Counted from the stretch's first letter, positions 33,323-42,327 are shown. The stretch: 64,000 nt of DNA from Streptomyces klenkii (GCF_003626645.1 NZ_RBAM01000003.1:434001-498000); one strand, 5' to 3'. Notes: a model not told the origin generated them from the sequence alone. Made by a program: numbers and translations.

Positions 33323-34342
33323 TCACACCCCGGCCGGAGGCCACTCGTCGCCCCAATCGGCGTCGCGAGCCGCCTTGTACGCGTCGCCGTGCCGCTTCGT
33401 GACCGTCTCACGGGTCAGGCCGTCCTCGGCCGTGCAGAGTTCGAGGAGGACCTGGCCCTTGCGGATCTGCGGCTTGCGCACGATGCGGGCGGGCGCGCCC
33501 GCGGAGGCCTCCGGCAGGGAACCCCGCACGGCCGCCACGTACGCGAACTTCTCGTCCTCGTACGCCAGCGAGCCGCCCTTGACCTGCCGGTGCAGCGAGG
33601 AGCGGCTCACGCGGGCCGAGAAGTGGCACCAGTCCTTGCCCGGCTCTATGGGGCACGCCCCGCTGTGCGGGCAGGGCGCGACGACGCGGAAGCCGTCGGC
33701 GACCAGCCGGTCGCGCGCCTCGATGATCCGCAGGTAGCCGTCCGGGGTGCCCGGCTCGACGATCACGACGGCCTGTGCGGCGCGGGCGGCCTCGGCGACG
33801 ACCGCGGCGCGGCCGGCGTCGGTCAGCTCCTTCAGGACGTACGAGACGGTGACGAGGTCCGTGCCGTCGGGCACGCGCAGGCCGTCGCCGATGATCCCGC
33901 GCTCCCAGCGGGCCGCGCGCAGGGCCGGGTCGGAGGCCGTCCCGGCGAGTTCGGCGCCGAGGGCGAGGGCGGGGGCGGCCCAGTCCAGGACGGTCGTCCG
34001 ACGGTCCTCGCCTTCCCAGGCGGACGCCACGGCCCACGTCGCCGCGCCCGTGCCGCCGCCCACGTCGACGTGCGAGGCGGGGACGAAGGACGGCAGCCGG
34101 TCGCGGAAGGCCTCCAGCGCGGAGCGGACGGCCTCGAACGTCGCCGGCATGCGGTAGGCGGCGTACGCGGCCACGTCGGAGCGGTCGCGCAGCACGGGGG
34201 CGTCGGTGGGGGTCAGCCCCCGGTAGCTGGCGATCAGCCGCTCGACGGCCTGCGCGGCCTGGCGGGGCGGCAGGCCGTCGAGGAGACCGGCGAGCGCGGA
34301 GCGCAGTTCCTCACCGGACCGGGGGAAATGGGGGGCGTGCAT
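33323..34342 (-). CDS. Rsm22-family small-ribosomal-subunit methyltransferase-like protein
   Basis: A 339-residue protein, start ATG 34342 (MHAPHFPRSGEEL); the longer frame upstream runs into a repeat and is rejected. SAM-binding glycine motif VDVGGGTGAA, then TVSYVLKEL and VVIVEPGTPDGY. A Cys cluster, CPHSGACP followed by WCHF, matches the iron-sulfur ligands seen in mitochondrial Rsm22/METTL17. Role in ribosome assembly is inferred from the family. The ribosome-binding site is weak. Confidence 0.85.
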   Translation of the reverse strand: MHAPHFPRSGEELRSALAGLLDGLPPRQAAQAVERLIASYRGLTPTDAPVLRDRSDVAAYAAYRMPATFEAVRSALEAFRDRLPSFVPASHVDVGGGTGAATWAVASAWEGEDRRTTVLDWAAPALALGAELAGTASDPALRAARWERGIIGDGLRVPDGTDLVTVSYVLKELTDAGRAAVVAEAARAAQAVVIVEPGTPDGYLRIIEARDRLVADGFRVVAPCPHSGACPIEPGKDWCHFSARVSRSSLHRQVKGGSLAYEDEKFAYVAAVRGSLPEASAGAPARIVRKPQIRKGQVLLELCTAEDGLTRETVTKRHGDAYKAARDADWGDEWPPAGV

Positions 34343-34442
34343 TTGATGGAGTCTATGCGGGCAACCGGGGGGCGGCCTGCGGCCCACGAGGTCGTGGCGA
34401 AACGACGACTTCGGCACCGCCGGACCGCGCCGTCGGAGTGAC

Positions 34443-34534
34443 TCGCCGCGGCGGCGGAAGAACGTGCCGGGCCGCGCCTCCGCGACGGATCGTTGAGGCA
34501 GCCGCCTCGGAAGATTCTTCCGCCGCCGCGGCGA
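34443..34534. repeat. 20-bp perfect inverted repeat in the methyltransferase/MFS spacer
   Basis: TCGCCGCGGCGGCGGAAGAA (34443-34462) and its exact complement (34515-34534) flank 52 nt that include GAGGC-AGCC-GCCTC. It is related to the GCCGCGGCGGCGGA hairpin at 54998-55021. It could be a MITE-like element or a transcription barrier. Confidence 0.75.
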
Positions 34535-34652
34535 ACAGCCACGACGTGCGTGAGCGGCGGTGCCGGACCGGGGGCGGTGAGGCCCGGCGCGACCACGCGC
34601 GACGGTCAGGCCGCGGGATGCGCCCGGCACGGGCCCCCGCCCCGCCGGGAGG

Positions 34653-35945
34653 CTACCGTCGCTGCCAAGGGCGGCAAAGACCCAGGAAGCACGCCGCCGA
34701 GGCGAGTGCGCACACCAGCTGGACCGTCGCCATCGGCACCGCCGTGCCCTCGCCCGCGATGCCCACGAGCGGGGAGGCCAGCGCGCCCAGCAGGAACGTG
34801 GACGTGCCGAGCAGGGCGGACGCGGAGCCCGCGGCGTCGCGGGAGCGCATCAGGGCCTGGGCGTTGGTGTTGGGCATCGCGAGGCCCATCGCGGACATCA
34901 GGACGAACAGCCCGGCCGCGATCGGCGCGAGGCCGGCCTTGCCGAAGGCGCCGGAGGCCATCAGCAGCAGGGCCACGGCGGCCAGGGCGATCACCGTGAG
35001 GCCCACGGCGAGGGCCTTGTCGAGGCTCACCCGGCCGACGAGCAGCTTGCCGTTGATCTGGCCGACCAGCACGAGGCCGACGGAGTTGAGGCCGAAGAGG
35101 AGGCTGAAGGTCTGCGGGGAGGCCCCGTAGATGTCCTGGATGACGAACGGCGACGCCGAGATGTAGGCGAAGAGCGCGGCGAAGGCGAAGCCGCCCGCGA
35201 GCATGTAGCCGGTGAAGACGCGGTCCGCGAGCAGGGCGCCCATGGCGCGCAGGGCCGCGCCGAGGCCGCCGGCCTGGCGCTTCTCGGGCGGCAGCGTCTC
35301 GTGCAGGAAGCGCCACACAGCGAGGGTGAGCAGCACGCCGACCGCGGTGAGGACGACGAAGACGCCGCGCCAGTCGGTCAGGCGCAGGATCTGGCCGCCG
35401 ATGAGGGGTGCGACGACGGGGGCCACGCCGGAGATCAGCATGAGGGTGGAGAAGAAGCGGGCCATGGCCACGCCGTCGTAGAGGTCGCGCACGACGGCCC
35501 GGGCGATGACGATGCCGGCGGCGCCGGCGAGGCCCTGGACGAGGCGGCAGCCGATCAGCAGGCCGGCGGTGGGGGCGAGGGCGCAGGCGGCGGTGGCCAG
35601 GACGTAGACGACCATGCCGGCGAGGAGGGGGCGGCGGCGCCCCCACTTGTCGCTCATGGGGCCGACGACGAGCTGCCCGAGCGCCATGCCCATGAGGCAG
35701 GCGGTGAGGGTGAGCTGGACGGTGGCGGCGGGGCTGTGGAGCGCGCCGGTGACCTCCGGGAGGGCCGGGAGGTACATGTCCATGGAGAGCGGTGGCAGCG
35801 CGGTCAGGCCGCCGAGGACGAGGGTGACGATCAGGCCGGTGGCACGGGCCCCGGATATGCCGGGGCCCGCGGCGTCCCGTTCGGCGGTTCGGGCGGGCTG
35901 CTGCTTCTGCTGCTGCTCGGCCGTGTCCTGGCCGGGATCCGTCAT
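34653..35945 (-). CDS. Bcr/CflA-family MFS multidrug transporter
   Basis: A 430-residue protein with a Gln-rich N-terminus and 12 helices. LGGLTALPPLSMDMYLPALPEV is the Bcr/CflA signature (drug/H+ antiporters for chloramphenicol, bicyclomycin, sulfonamides). Motif A reads GPMSDKWGRRRPLL and the motif C region GCRLVQGLAGAAG. Located on the minus strand with PhoD upstream in the same direction but separated by its own dyad-containing promoter. The substrate is unknown. Confidence 0.9.
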   Translation of the reverse strand: MTDPGQDTAEQQQKQQPARTAERDAAGPGISGARATGLIVTLVLGGLTALPPLSMDMYLPALPEVTGALHSPAATVQLTLTACLMGMALGQLVVGPMSDKWGRRRPLLAGMVVYVLATAACALAPTAGLLIGCRLVQGLAGAAGIVIARAVVRDLYDGVAMARFFSTLMLISGVAPVVAPLIGGQILRLTDWRGVFVVLTAVGVLLTLAVWRFLHETLPPEKRQAGGLGAALRAMGALLADRVFTGYMLAGGFAFAALFAYISASPFVIQDIYGASPQTFSLLFGLNSVGLVLVGQINGKLLVGRVSLDKALAVGLTVIALAAVALLLMASGAFGKAGLAPIAAGLFVLMSAMGLAMPNTNAQALMRSRDAAGSASALLGTSTFLLGALASPLVGIAGEGTAVPMATVQLVCALASAACFLGLCRPWQRR

Positions 35946-35955
35946 GCGTGGCGCT

Positions 35956-35982
35956 CCATGGTCGTCGTTCGTTCAACCATGG
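35956..35982. promoter_or_regulatory. Dyad before the Bcr/CflA gene
   Basis: CCATGGT (35956-35962) and ACCATGG (35976-35982) around 13 nt, 11 nt upstream of the ATG. It may be an operator for an unlinked regulator. Confidence 0.4.
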
Positions 35983-36051
35983 TGTCATGACCGCGGCCAA
36001 TACTTGGGGCTTACATGTTATTCAGGGGGCTGGTGTGACGGGACGCACGCG

Positions 36052-37581
36052 TCACGCCTCGTGGAGCCCCGGGGCACCCGCCTCCGAGACGAACGACGCG
36101 GCCGTCGCGATGGGCGCGCCCGGCGTCGTGACCTTGGTGACCGTACGGAAGTCGCCCCGCACCCGCTGCGGGTCGAGCGTCACCACCACGTAGCCGCGCC
36201 GCCCGTCGTAGTACTTCAGGTGCGGGTTGGCGGCGAGCGTCGTCTCCCAGTCCGAGGGCCGCTCCTCGCCGTCGAAGCCGCTGGAGACGGAGGTGCCGAG
36301 GAGCTCGACGCCGAGCGTGGCCGAGCCGGGGTCGTCGAAGTCGGCCTTCACGTCGTACGCGAAGTGGACGTGGTCGTCGCCGGTGAGGATCACCAGGTTC
36401 CGGACGCCGGCCTGTTCGACGCCGGCCAGGACGCGGTCGCGGGAGGCCGCGTAGCCGTCCCAGGTGTCCATGCTGACGCGGGCGTCGTCGTCCGGCGTCT
36501 CCTTGTGCTGGGAGAAGGCCACCTGCTGGGCGACGACGTTCCAGGTGGCGGTGGAGGCGCGGAAGCCGTCGAGGAGCCAGCGCTCCTGGGCGTCGCCGGT
36601 CATCGTGCGGGCCGGGTCCCGCGTCTCGGGCCCGGGGGTGTGCCAGCCGTCCCCGTAGGCCTGGTCGGAGCGGTACTGGCGGGTGTCGAGGATGTCCAGC
36701 TGCGCGAGCCGCCCGTAGGAGAAGCGGCGGTAGAGCCGCATGTCCGGCCCGGTGGGCCGCTGCGGTCTTCGCAGCGGCATGTTCTCCCAGTAGGCGCGGT
36801 AGGCGGCGGCGCGGCGGGCGCGGAACTGGTCGACGGGGTCGTTGTCCTGCGAGATGTCGCCCGCGTAGTTGTTCGCGACCTCGTGGTCGTCCCAGGTGAC
36901 ATACCAGGGGTGGGCGGCGTGCGCGGCCTGGAGCTCGGGGTCGGACTTGTAGAGGGCGTAGCGCTGGCGGTAGTCCTCCAGGTTGAGCGTCCAGTGGTCG
37001 TAGAAGGACGGGAGCGGGTTCGTCAGCCGGCGGGCGCCGCCCTGGGCGTTTATGGCGTTCTCGTAGATGTAGTCGCCGACGAAGAACACGGCGTCGAGGT
37101 CCTCGCGGGCGAGGTGGCCGAGGGCCGTGTAGTAGCCCTCGTCGAACTGCTGGCAGGAGAGCAGGCCGAAGCGGGCGGTGGCGACGTCGGCGTCGGCCCG
37201 GGGCGCGGTGCGGGTGCGGCCCACGGGGCTGATCCAGCGGCCCGCGCGGAAGCGGTACCAGTACGCGCGCTCGGGTGCGAGGCCGGACAGCTCCAGGTGG
37301 ACGGTGTGGCCGTCGGAGGCGGGGGCCGCGGCGGTGCCGCTCTGCACGACGCGGCGGAAGGTGTCGTCCTCGGAGAGCTCCCACTGGACGGCGATGCTGC
37401 CGTCGGCGGGCAGCCCGTTGCCCGGCTCGTACGGGGCGGGGGCGAGCCGGGTCCACAGCACTACGGAGTCCGGCAGGGGGTCGCCGGACGCCACCCCGAG
37501 GGTGAACGGACTTTCGGAGAGGGGGGTCATGTGGTGCAGAGTGCGCGCGGGTGGGGCGGCTGTGAAGGGGGCGGACACCAT
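36052..37581 (-). CDS. Alkaline phosphatase D (PhoD) family protein
   Basis: A 509-residue phosphodiesterase/phosphatase. The N-terminal fibronectin-like domain (FTLGVASGDPLPDSVVLWTRLAP) and metallophosphatase body are complete: FGLLSCQQFDEG, FVGDYIYE, WDDHEVANNYAGD, ILDTRQYR and LTGDDHVHFAYD carry the metal ligands. There is no Tat or Sec signal; the ATG at 37581 is at the TGATG junction with the upstream aldolase gene, so a cytoplasmic form is predicted, unlike secreted PhoD. A second ATG at 37530 is possible. Confidence 0.9.
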   Translation of the reverse strand: MVSAPFTAAPPARTLHHMTPLSESPFTLGVASGDPLPDSVVLWTRLAPAPYEPGNGLPADGSIAVQWELSEDDTFRRVVQSGTAAAPASDGHTVHLELSGLAPERAYWYRFRAGRWISPVGRTRTAPRADADVATARFGLLSCQQFDEGYYTALGHLAREDLDAVFFVGDYIYENAINAQGGARRLTNPLPSFYDHWTLNLEDYRQRYALYKSDPELQAAHAAHPWYVTWDDHEVANNYAGDISQDNDPVDQFRARRAAAYRAYWENMPLRRPQRPTGPDMRLYRRFSYGRLAQLDILDTRQYRSDQAYGDGWHTPGPETRDPARTMTGDAQERWLLDGFRASTATWNVVAQQVAFSQHKETPDDDARVSMDTWDGYAASRDRVLAGVEQAGVRNLVILTGDDHVHFAYDVKADFDDPGSATLGVELLGTSVSSGFDGEERPSDWETTLAANPHLKYYDGRRGYVVVTLDPQRVRGDFRTVTKVTTPGAPIATAASFVSEAGAPGLHEA

Positions 37582-38216
37582 CAGGAACGAGCCGGTCCGC
37601 GGCCCAGCTCCGCCGCGGCCCGGGCCAGTTCCGTCACGCGGGCCCAGTCGCGGCGCGCGAGGGCGTCGCGCGGGAGCATCCACGAGCCGCCCACGCAGCC
37701 GACGTTCGGCAGGGAGAGGTACGCGGGGGCCGTGGCCGGGCCGATGCCGCCCGTGGGGCAGAAGCGGGCCTCGGGGAGCGGTGCGGCCAGGGAGGCCAGG
37801 TACGGGGCGCCGCCCGCGGCTTGCGCGGGGAAGAACTTCATCTCGCGCACCCCGCGCTCCAGCAGGGCCATGACCTCCGACACCGTCGAGACGCCCGGCA
37901 GGAACGGCACCCCCGCCTCCCGCAGCGCCGCGAGCAGCGGGTCCGTCCAGCCGGGGCTCACCAGGAAGCGGGCCCCGGCCCGTACGGCCCCGGCGGCCTG
38001 CGCCGGGGAGCGGACGGTGCCCGCGCCCACGGCCGCCTCCGGGACCTCCGCGGCGACGGCCCGTATCGCGTCCAGGGCCACGTCCGTCCGCAGCGTCACC
38101 TCGATCGCCGGGAGGCCGCCCGCGACGAGGGCGCGGGCGAGGGGCACGGCGTCGGCCGCGTCGGAGAGGACGGCGACGGGGAGGACGGGGGCGAGGCCGA
38201 GGACGGAGGCGGTCAC
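37581..38216 (-). CDS. eda: 2-dehydro-3-deoxyphosphogluconate/4-hydroxy-2-oxoglutarate aldolase
   Basis: A 211-residue class I aldolase. Catalytic Glu in AIEVTLRT, Schiff-base Lys in EMKFFPA, and the phosphate-binding GGIGP motif (CPTGGIGPA) are present. It cleaves KDPG to pyruvate and glyceraldehyde 3-phosphate in the Entner-Doudoroff route or in sugar-acid catabolism. Start GTG at 38216. Its stop overlaps the PhoD start by one base, so PhoD is coupled to it, an unusual pairing. A set of GCAAC palindromes precedes it. Confidence 0.9.
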   Translation of the reverse strand: MTASVLGLAPVLPVAVLSDAADAVPLARALVAGGLPAIEVTLRTDVALDAIRAVAAEVPEAAVGAGTVRSPAQAAGAVRAGARFLVSPGWTDPLLAALREAGVPFLPGVSTVSEVMALLERGVREMKFFPAQAAGGAPYLASLAAPLPEARFCPTGGIGPATAPAYLSLPNVGCVGGSWMLPRDALARRDWARVTELARAAAELGRGPARS

Positions 38217-38247
38217 GCGGCCATCCTGTTCCGCCGGGATGACTGAC

Positions 38248-38273
38248 GCAACGGACGTTGCGCTATGCGCAAC
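38248..38273. promoter_or_regulatory. Overlapping palindromes before eda
   Basis: GCAACG-GA-CGTTGC (38248-38261) overlaps GTTGCGC-TAT-GCGCAAC (38257-38273). The GTTGCGC/GCGCAAC form is like operators of IclR- or GntR-type catabolic regulators. The array lies 32 nt before the eda start. Confidence 0.6.
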
Positions 38274-38305
38274 AGGGCGCGGCAGCCCGCCCTTTCAGAG
38301 CTCTG

Positions 38306-39127
38306 TCAGAGCTCCGTCACCACCACGTCGAGCGCCCACGGCCGCCCGCCCTTCGCCGGGGCGCTCCCCTCCACCGCGTACCCGAGGTCGCGCAGGGCCT
38401 CCGCCAGCTCGGCGGGGCCGCCGGGCTCCGCGCCCGCCGTCAGCAGGTCCCGGACCATCCGCCCCTTGGTGGCCTTGTTGAAGTGGCTGACGACGGACCG
38501 CTTCTCGACGCCGTCCACGACCTTCGACTGCAACACCCGGACCGTCGCCGTCCGCTCCGCGAGCTCGCCCTTGGGCTTCCACGCGGAGGCGTACGCGGCC
38601 GACCTGAGGTCGAGCACCATCCCGTCGCCCGCCTCCTGCGGCAGGTGCGCGTCCATGATCCCGCGCCAGTACGTGCCCAGGGCGCCCAGGCCGGGCAGCT
38701 TCACGCCCATCGAGCAGCGGTAGGAGGGGATCGGGTCGCCGGTCCGGACCGCGCCCCACAGCCCCGAGAAGACCAGCAGGGACCGCGCCGCCCGCTCCCG
38801 CGCCGCGGCGTCCAGCGTGGCCAGGCCCAGCGCGTCGTACAGCACGCCCGTGTAGATCTCGCCCGCCGGGCGGGTGCCCGCGGTCCGCAGCGCCGCGTTC
38901 TTGGCGATCTCGCCCCGCAGCCCCGGGGACAGGCCGAGCACGTCCGCGGCCTTGTCCTCGTCGCCCGCGCACAGCTCCACGAGCTCCGTCAGCACGGCCT
39001 CGCGCGCCCCGGTCAGCCCCGGCAGCGACAGCGCACCGACCTCCAGTGCGGCCCCGGCGCCGGTTCCGACGGCGGCGGCCTTCCCCTCGGACGGCGGCAA
39101 CAGCACGAGCACGGTGTCTTCTCCCAT
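38306..39127 (-). CDS. yaaA: YaaA (UPF0246/DUF328) peroxide-stress protein
   Basis: A 273-residue protein starting MGEDTVLVLLPPSEGK, the hallmark N-terminus of YaaA. Other family motifs are RSLLVFSGLWGAVR, PIPSYRCSM, YWRGIM and VSHFNKATKGRMVR. E. coli YaaA lowers intracellular iron during H2O2 stress and binds DNA, which fits an iron-rich neighbourhood, though this gene lies outside the operons. The start at 39127 is supported by homology; the upstream extension in frame is not. An IS110 element sits upstream. Confidence 0.92.
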   Translation of the reverse strand: MGEDTVLVLLPPSEGKAAAVGTGAGAALEVGALSLPGLTGAREAVLTELVELCAGDEDKAADVLGLSPGLRGEIAKNAALRTAGTRPAGEIYTGVLYDALGLATLDAAARERAARSLLVFSGLWGAVRTGDPIPSYRCSMGVKLPGLGALGTYWRGIMDAHLPQEAGDGMVLDLRSAAYASAWKPKGELAERTATVRVLQSKVVDGVEKRSVVSHFNKATKGRMVRDLLTAGAEPGGPAELAEALRDLGYAVEGSAPAKGGRPWALDVVVTEL

Positions 39128-39658
39128 CGGTACGGATCCGGGCGCGGGGCGGGGCGGTCCCGGCGGCGCCCCGACGAGCCTAATTCCTTGTGAGCGATCG
39201 CGGGGGCCACGGGTAGGGCCCACGGGATTGTTCGAGCGGTGAGGGCCGTGACGCCTCCGTCGAGCCGGGTCCGCGAGGCCTTGCGTTAGACCGTGCGGGC
39301 GGCCCTCACCCACGTCGTGGTGGCGGTCGCGCGGGCGCCGGCGGGAAGGCCTTTGGCTCACCGGGCACCAGATGCCTCAGCCAAGAGCGGCGCTCTCCGG
39401 CGCCTTCGCGGCCGCCACCACCTGTCTGTGTGCTCACTCGTTGATCTTCGTGGTGCGAGCCCGCCACGCGGTGACCTCTTGTTCCGCCCGAGCCGCCTGA
39501 GCTCCCGCTAAGACCGAGGCCCGTGCGGTGCGCTGGTGCCACGAACGGCTGGTGAGGTGGCGGACCGGCCCTGACGCCGAGTCCTGGAATTAGGTCGCCG
39601 CGTGGCCCGCATGCGCTCGTGACCAGCGCAAATAGCCCATGCTCAGGGGAGGAGCATC
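39128..39658. other. Spacer between yaaA and the transposase gene
   Basis: About 530 nt without a convincing gene. A perfect 10-nt inverted repeat GTGAGGGCCG (39239-39248) / CGGCCCTCAC (39300-39309) is visible. Codon bias of the short open frames is poor. The right part is probably the 5' non-coding end of the IS110 element, whose exact left edge I cannot place. Confidence 0.5.
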
Positions 39659-40909
39659 TTGATCTACTGCGGTATCGACTGGGCCGAGAAGACCCACGAC
39701 GTGGCTCTGGTCGACGACTCGGGGCAGCTGCTGGCCAAGCGGCACATCACCGACGACGCGGCCGGCTACCAGATCCTCAAGGACCTCCTGACCGAGTACG
39801 GCGACACGGAGGAGAACCCGATCCCGGTCGCGATCGAGACGTCCCGCGGCCTGCTGGTCGCGGTGCTGCGGACGGGCAAGCGGCAGGTCTTCGCGATCAA
39901 CCCGATGGCTGCCGCCCGCTACCGCGACCGGCACAGCGTCAGCCGGAAGAAGTCCGACCTGGGCGACGCCCTGGTCCTGGCGAACATCCTCCGCACGGAC
40001 ATGCACGCCCACCGGCCGCTGCCGAACGACAGCGACCGGGCCCGGGCCATCACCGTGCTGGCCCGGGCTCAGCAGGACGTCGTCTGGAACCGGCAGCAGA
40101 TCGCCAACCAGCTCCGCTCCCTTCTTCGCGAGTACTACCCGGCCGCTCTCGCCGCCTTCAGCGTCTGGCAGAACGGCCTGTGTCGGCCGGAGGCCCGAGA
40201 GCTCCTCAAGACGGCCCCGACGCCGTCCCGGGCGGCGCGTCTGACACGCGCCCAGCTGGCCGCCGCACTCAAGCGGGCCGGCCGTCAGCGTGGCATCGAA
40301 GCCGAAACCGAGCGGCTGCGGGAGGCCTTCCGTGCTGAATGGGCCCACCAGCCGCCCCTGGTCGAAGAGGCTCTCGGACAGCAGATGCTGGCCCTCCTGG
40401 TCCAGCTCAACGCGGCCTGCACAGCCGCGGACGACCTCGCCGAGGCGGTGGAAGAGGCTTTCCCTCAGCACCCGGACGCTGACATCCTCCTCAGCTTCCC
40501 CGGCCTCGGCGTCCAGCTCGGCGCCCGGGTGCTCGCCGAGATCGGAGACGACCGCACCCGCTTCGCTGACGCCCGCGGGTTGAAGGCATACGCCGGCTCC
40601 TCACCCGTCACCAGAGCCTCGGGGAAGAAGTCGAGCATCACCCGACGCTGGGTGAAGAACGACCGCCTCAACCACGCTGGCTACCTTTGGGCCTTCGCCT
40701 CCCTGCGGGCCTCGCCGGGAGCCATGGCCCACTACCGGCGTCGCCGGGACGACCACGGAGACTGGCACGCAGCCGCCCAGCGCAACCTCTTCAACCGCAT
40801 GCTCGGCCAGCTCTTCCACTGCCTCAAGCAACGAGTGCTGTTCGATGAAGCAACGGCCTTCCCCACCGCGCTGGCGGCCGCAGCTTGACGCCTTCACATC
40901 GTGAGGTGT
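39240..40909 (+). mobile_element. IS110-family insertion sequence, edges approximate
   Basis: Built around one intact transposase gene with a non-coding stretch on the left, as usual for IS110 elements. These lack terminal inverted repeats and often target-site duplications, so the ends given here are estimates. The right end probably lies just before the stop of the PH-like gene (40910), possibly altering that gene's 3' end. Confidence 0.6.
39659..40888 (+). CDS. IS110-family transposase (DEDD), intact
   Basis: A 409-residue transposase; TTG start directly after GGGGAGGAG. The N-terminal RuvC-like DEDD domain has YCGIDWAEKTHDVAL (first Asp), VAIETSRG (Glu) and SDLGDALVLANI (two Asp). The C-terminal Transposase_20 domain carries LLSFPGLGVQLGARVLAEIG and a catalytic Ser region near AYAGSSPVTRASGK. 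Full family length and no frameshifts, so the element may be active. Confidence 0.95.
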   Translation: MIYCGIDWAEKTHDVALVDDSGQLLAKRHITDDAAGYQILKDLLTEYGDTEENPIPVAIETSRGLLVAVLRTGKRQVFAINPMAAARYRDRHSVSRKKSDLGDALVLANILRTDMHAHRPLPNDSDRARAITVLARAQQDVVWNRQQIANQLRSLLREYYPAALAAFSVWQNGLCRPEARELLKTAPTPSRAARLTRAQLAAALKRAGRQRGIEAETERLREAFRAEWAHQPPLVEEALGQQMLALLVQLNAACTAADDLAEAVEEAFPQHPDADILLSFPGLGVQLGARVLAEIGDDRTRFADARGLKAYAGSSPVTRASGKKSSITRRWVKNDRLNHAGYLWAFASLRASPGAMAHYRRRRDDHGDWHAAAQRNLFNRMLGQLFHCLKQRVLFDEATAFPTALAAAA

Positions 40910-41500
40910 CTAACGCCGCACCTCGGTAGCCATGAGCCCCCGTATCGCCTCGACGGCGGCATGCGGCTCGTCGGCGTGGAAACGGACCGTGCGGATCTCC
41001 CGGGGGCGCCGGAACAGGCGGGCGGCGGTGACGGGAGCGGTGAGCTCGACGGTGACGGAGGTCTGGGAGGCGATGGGCACGTCGAGGATGCCGGGGACGT
41101 CGTTGCCGGGAAAGCGCAGGTCACGGCGGACGGTGCCGATGAGCGCCACCGGAATACGCAGGTCCAGGCCGGCACCCTGGCGGATCCGCAGCCCCTCCGG
41201 GCCGGCCGTGTGCGGGCGGACGACGCTGCCGGCGTGGAAGCCGAGGACGAGCAGCACGGTGTAGGCGTCGAGGGCCAGGACCACCTCGTGGATGCCCGGG
41301 TAGGGGGCGGTGAAGAAGGACATCCCCACCGTTTCCACGAGGCACACGAAGGCGAAGGCGTACATCGTGGACGCCTGGGCGCGGGCGTACGGCAGCGCCC
41401 GGACGCCGTCGCCGACGCCGTCGCGACGCCGGGTGAGCCACAGCGCGAGCCCGGCCCAGACGCGGGCCTCGTGCACGGCGAGCGCTCGGGCGAGCTTCAT
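40910..41500 (-). CDS. Membrane protein with PH-like domain
   Basis: A 196-residue protein with two hydrophobic segments (~45-62 MYAFAFVCLVETVGMSFF and ~75-95) and a C-terminal beta-rich region resembling a bacterial PH domain (EIRTVRFHADEPHAAVEAIRG). The ATG overlaps the stop of the MerR gene (ATGA), so they are co-translated. It may be the effector regulated by that MerR protein. Its stop is directly next to the IS110 right end, so the native C-terminus could be changed. Confidence 0.7.
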   Translation of the reverse strand: MKLARALAVHEARVWAGLALWLTRRRDGVGDGVRALPYARAQASTMYAFAFVCLVETVGMSFFTAPYPGIHEVVLALDAYTVLLVLGFHAGSVVRPHTAGPEGLRIRQGAGLDLRIPVALIGTVRRDLRFPGNDVPGILDVPIASQTSVTVELTAPVTAARLFRRPREIRTVRFHADEPHAAVEAIRGLMATEVRR

Positions 41501-42297
41501 CCGGCCGGCTCCTCTCCCGTGACGGTGCGGATCGCCAGGCGCAGGGCGGCGGCCTGGGCGGGGGCGAAGTCGGCGAAGAAGGCGGCGAGGAAGGGATCGC
41601 CGTCACCGGTGCGGCCGGTCGCGCCCGCGGCGAGGCCGGGCGGGATGACCGCGGCGAGCGCCCGCGCGGCCGCCTCCACGCGGGGATCGCCGGGTGCCAC
41701 GGGCTCCGTGATCGCGGCGAGGGCGTCGAGCAGGGCGTAGGCCTCGTACACCCGGTGGACGTCGCCGGGGCCGCGGAAGGCCGAGCGCAGCTGCTCCAGC
41801 AGGCGCTCCCGCTCCCCCGGCCCGGCCACGGTCTCCAGGAAGGCCAGCATCTCGCGGTCCTTCGCGGCCATGGCGGGCTCGGGGCCGGGGAGGCCGCGGG
41901 CGGCGTGCGCCATCTCGCCGAAGAGGTCGGCGAGCCCGGCGGAGACCGGGCCCTCGGCGGGCAGCCCGCCGGTCCCGGCGCGGCGCAGCAGGTCGGCGAG
42001 GCGGGCGCGGCGGGCCCGGACGGCCTCCTCCTGCCGGGCCAGGTCGGCGTCCAGCTCGGTGAGGACGTCGCGCAGCTCGCGCCCGGCGTCGTCGGCCAGG
42101 ACATCCCGCACCTCGTCCAGGCCGAGGCCCAGCTCGGTGAGGCGGCGGATGCGGGTGAGCGCGACGGCGTCGCGGAGCCCGTAGACGCGGTAACCGTTGG
42201 CCAGCCGGCCGGGCTCGGGCAGCAGGCCCAGGTGGTGGTAGTGCCGTACGGTCCGGGTGCTGACCCCGGCCAGCGCGGCGAGCTCTCCGATTCTCAT
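41497..42297 (-). CDS. MerR-family regulator with a C-terminal TipAS-like helical region
   Basis: A 266-residue protein. MerR DNA-binding domain at the start (MRIGELAALAGVSTRTVRHYHHLGLLPEPGR), dimerisation coiled coil at ~75-115 and a helical C-terminal sensor domain without an obvious Cys metal site, so a small organic ligand is likely. It is coupled to the downstream membrane protein. A TTGAC-N11-GTCAA dyad in its promoter fits MerR-type autoregulation. A longer upstream frame is rejected because the MerR N-terminus fits this ATG. (Motif shown in outline; key residues are the helix-turn-helix and RHYHHLGLL.). Confidence 0.9.
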   Translation of the reverse strand: MRIGELAALAGVSTRTVRHYHHLGLLPEPGRLANGYRVYGLRDAVALTRIRRLTELGLGLDEVRDVLADDAGRELRDVLTELDADLARQEEAVRARRARLADLLRRAGTGGLPAEGPVSAGLADLFGEMAHAARGLPGPEPAMAAKDREMLAFLETVAGPGERERLLEQLRSAFRGPGDVHRVYEAYALLDALAAITEPVAPGDPRVEAAARALAAVIPPGLAAGATGRTGDGDPFLAAFFADFAPAQAAALRLAIRTVTGEEPAG

Positions 42298-42327
42298 GTG
42301 ATCACCGTCATGAGACCAGTAGAGACG

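Noticed and set aside
35614..38481. 955-residue open frame on the plus strand across the PhoD/eda region
   Set aside because: Antisense shadow; PhoD and KDPG aldolase motifs are on the minus strand.
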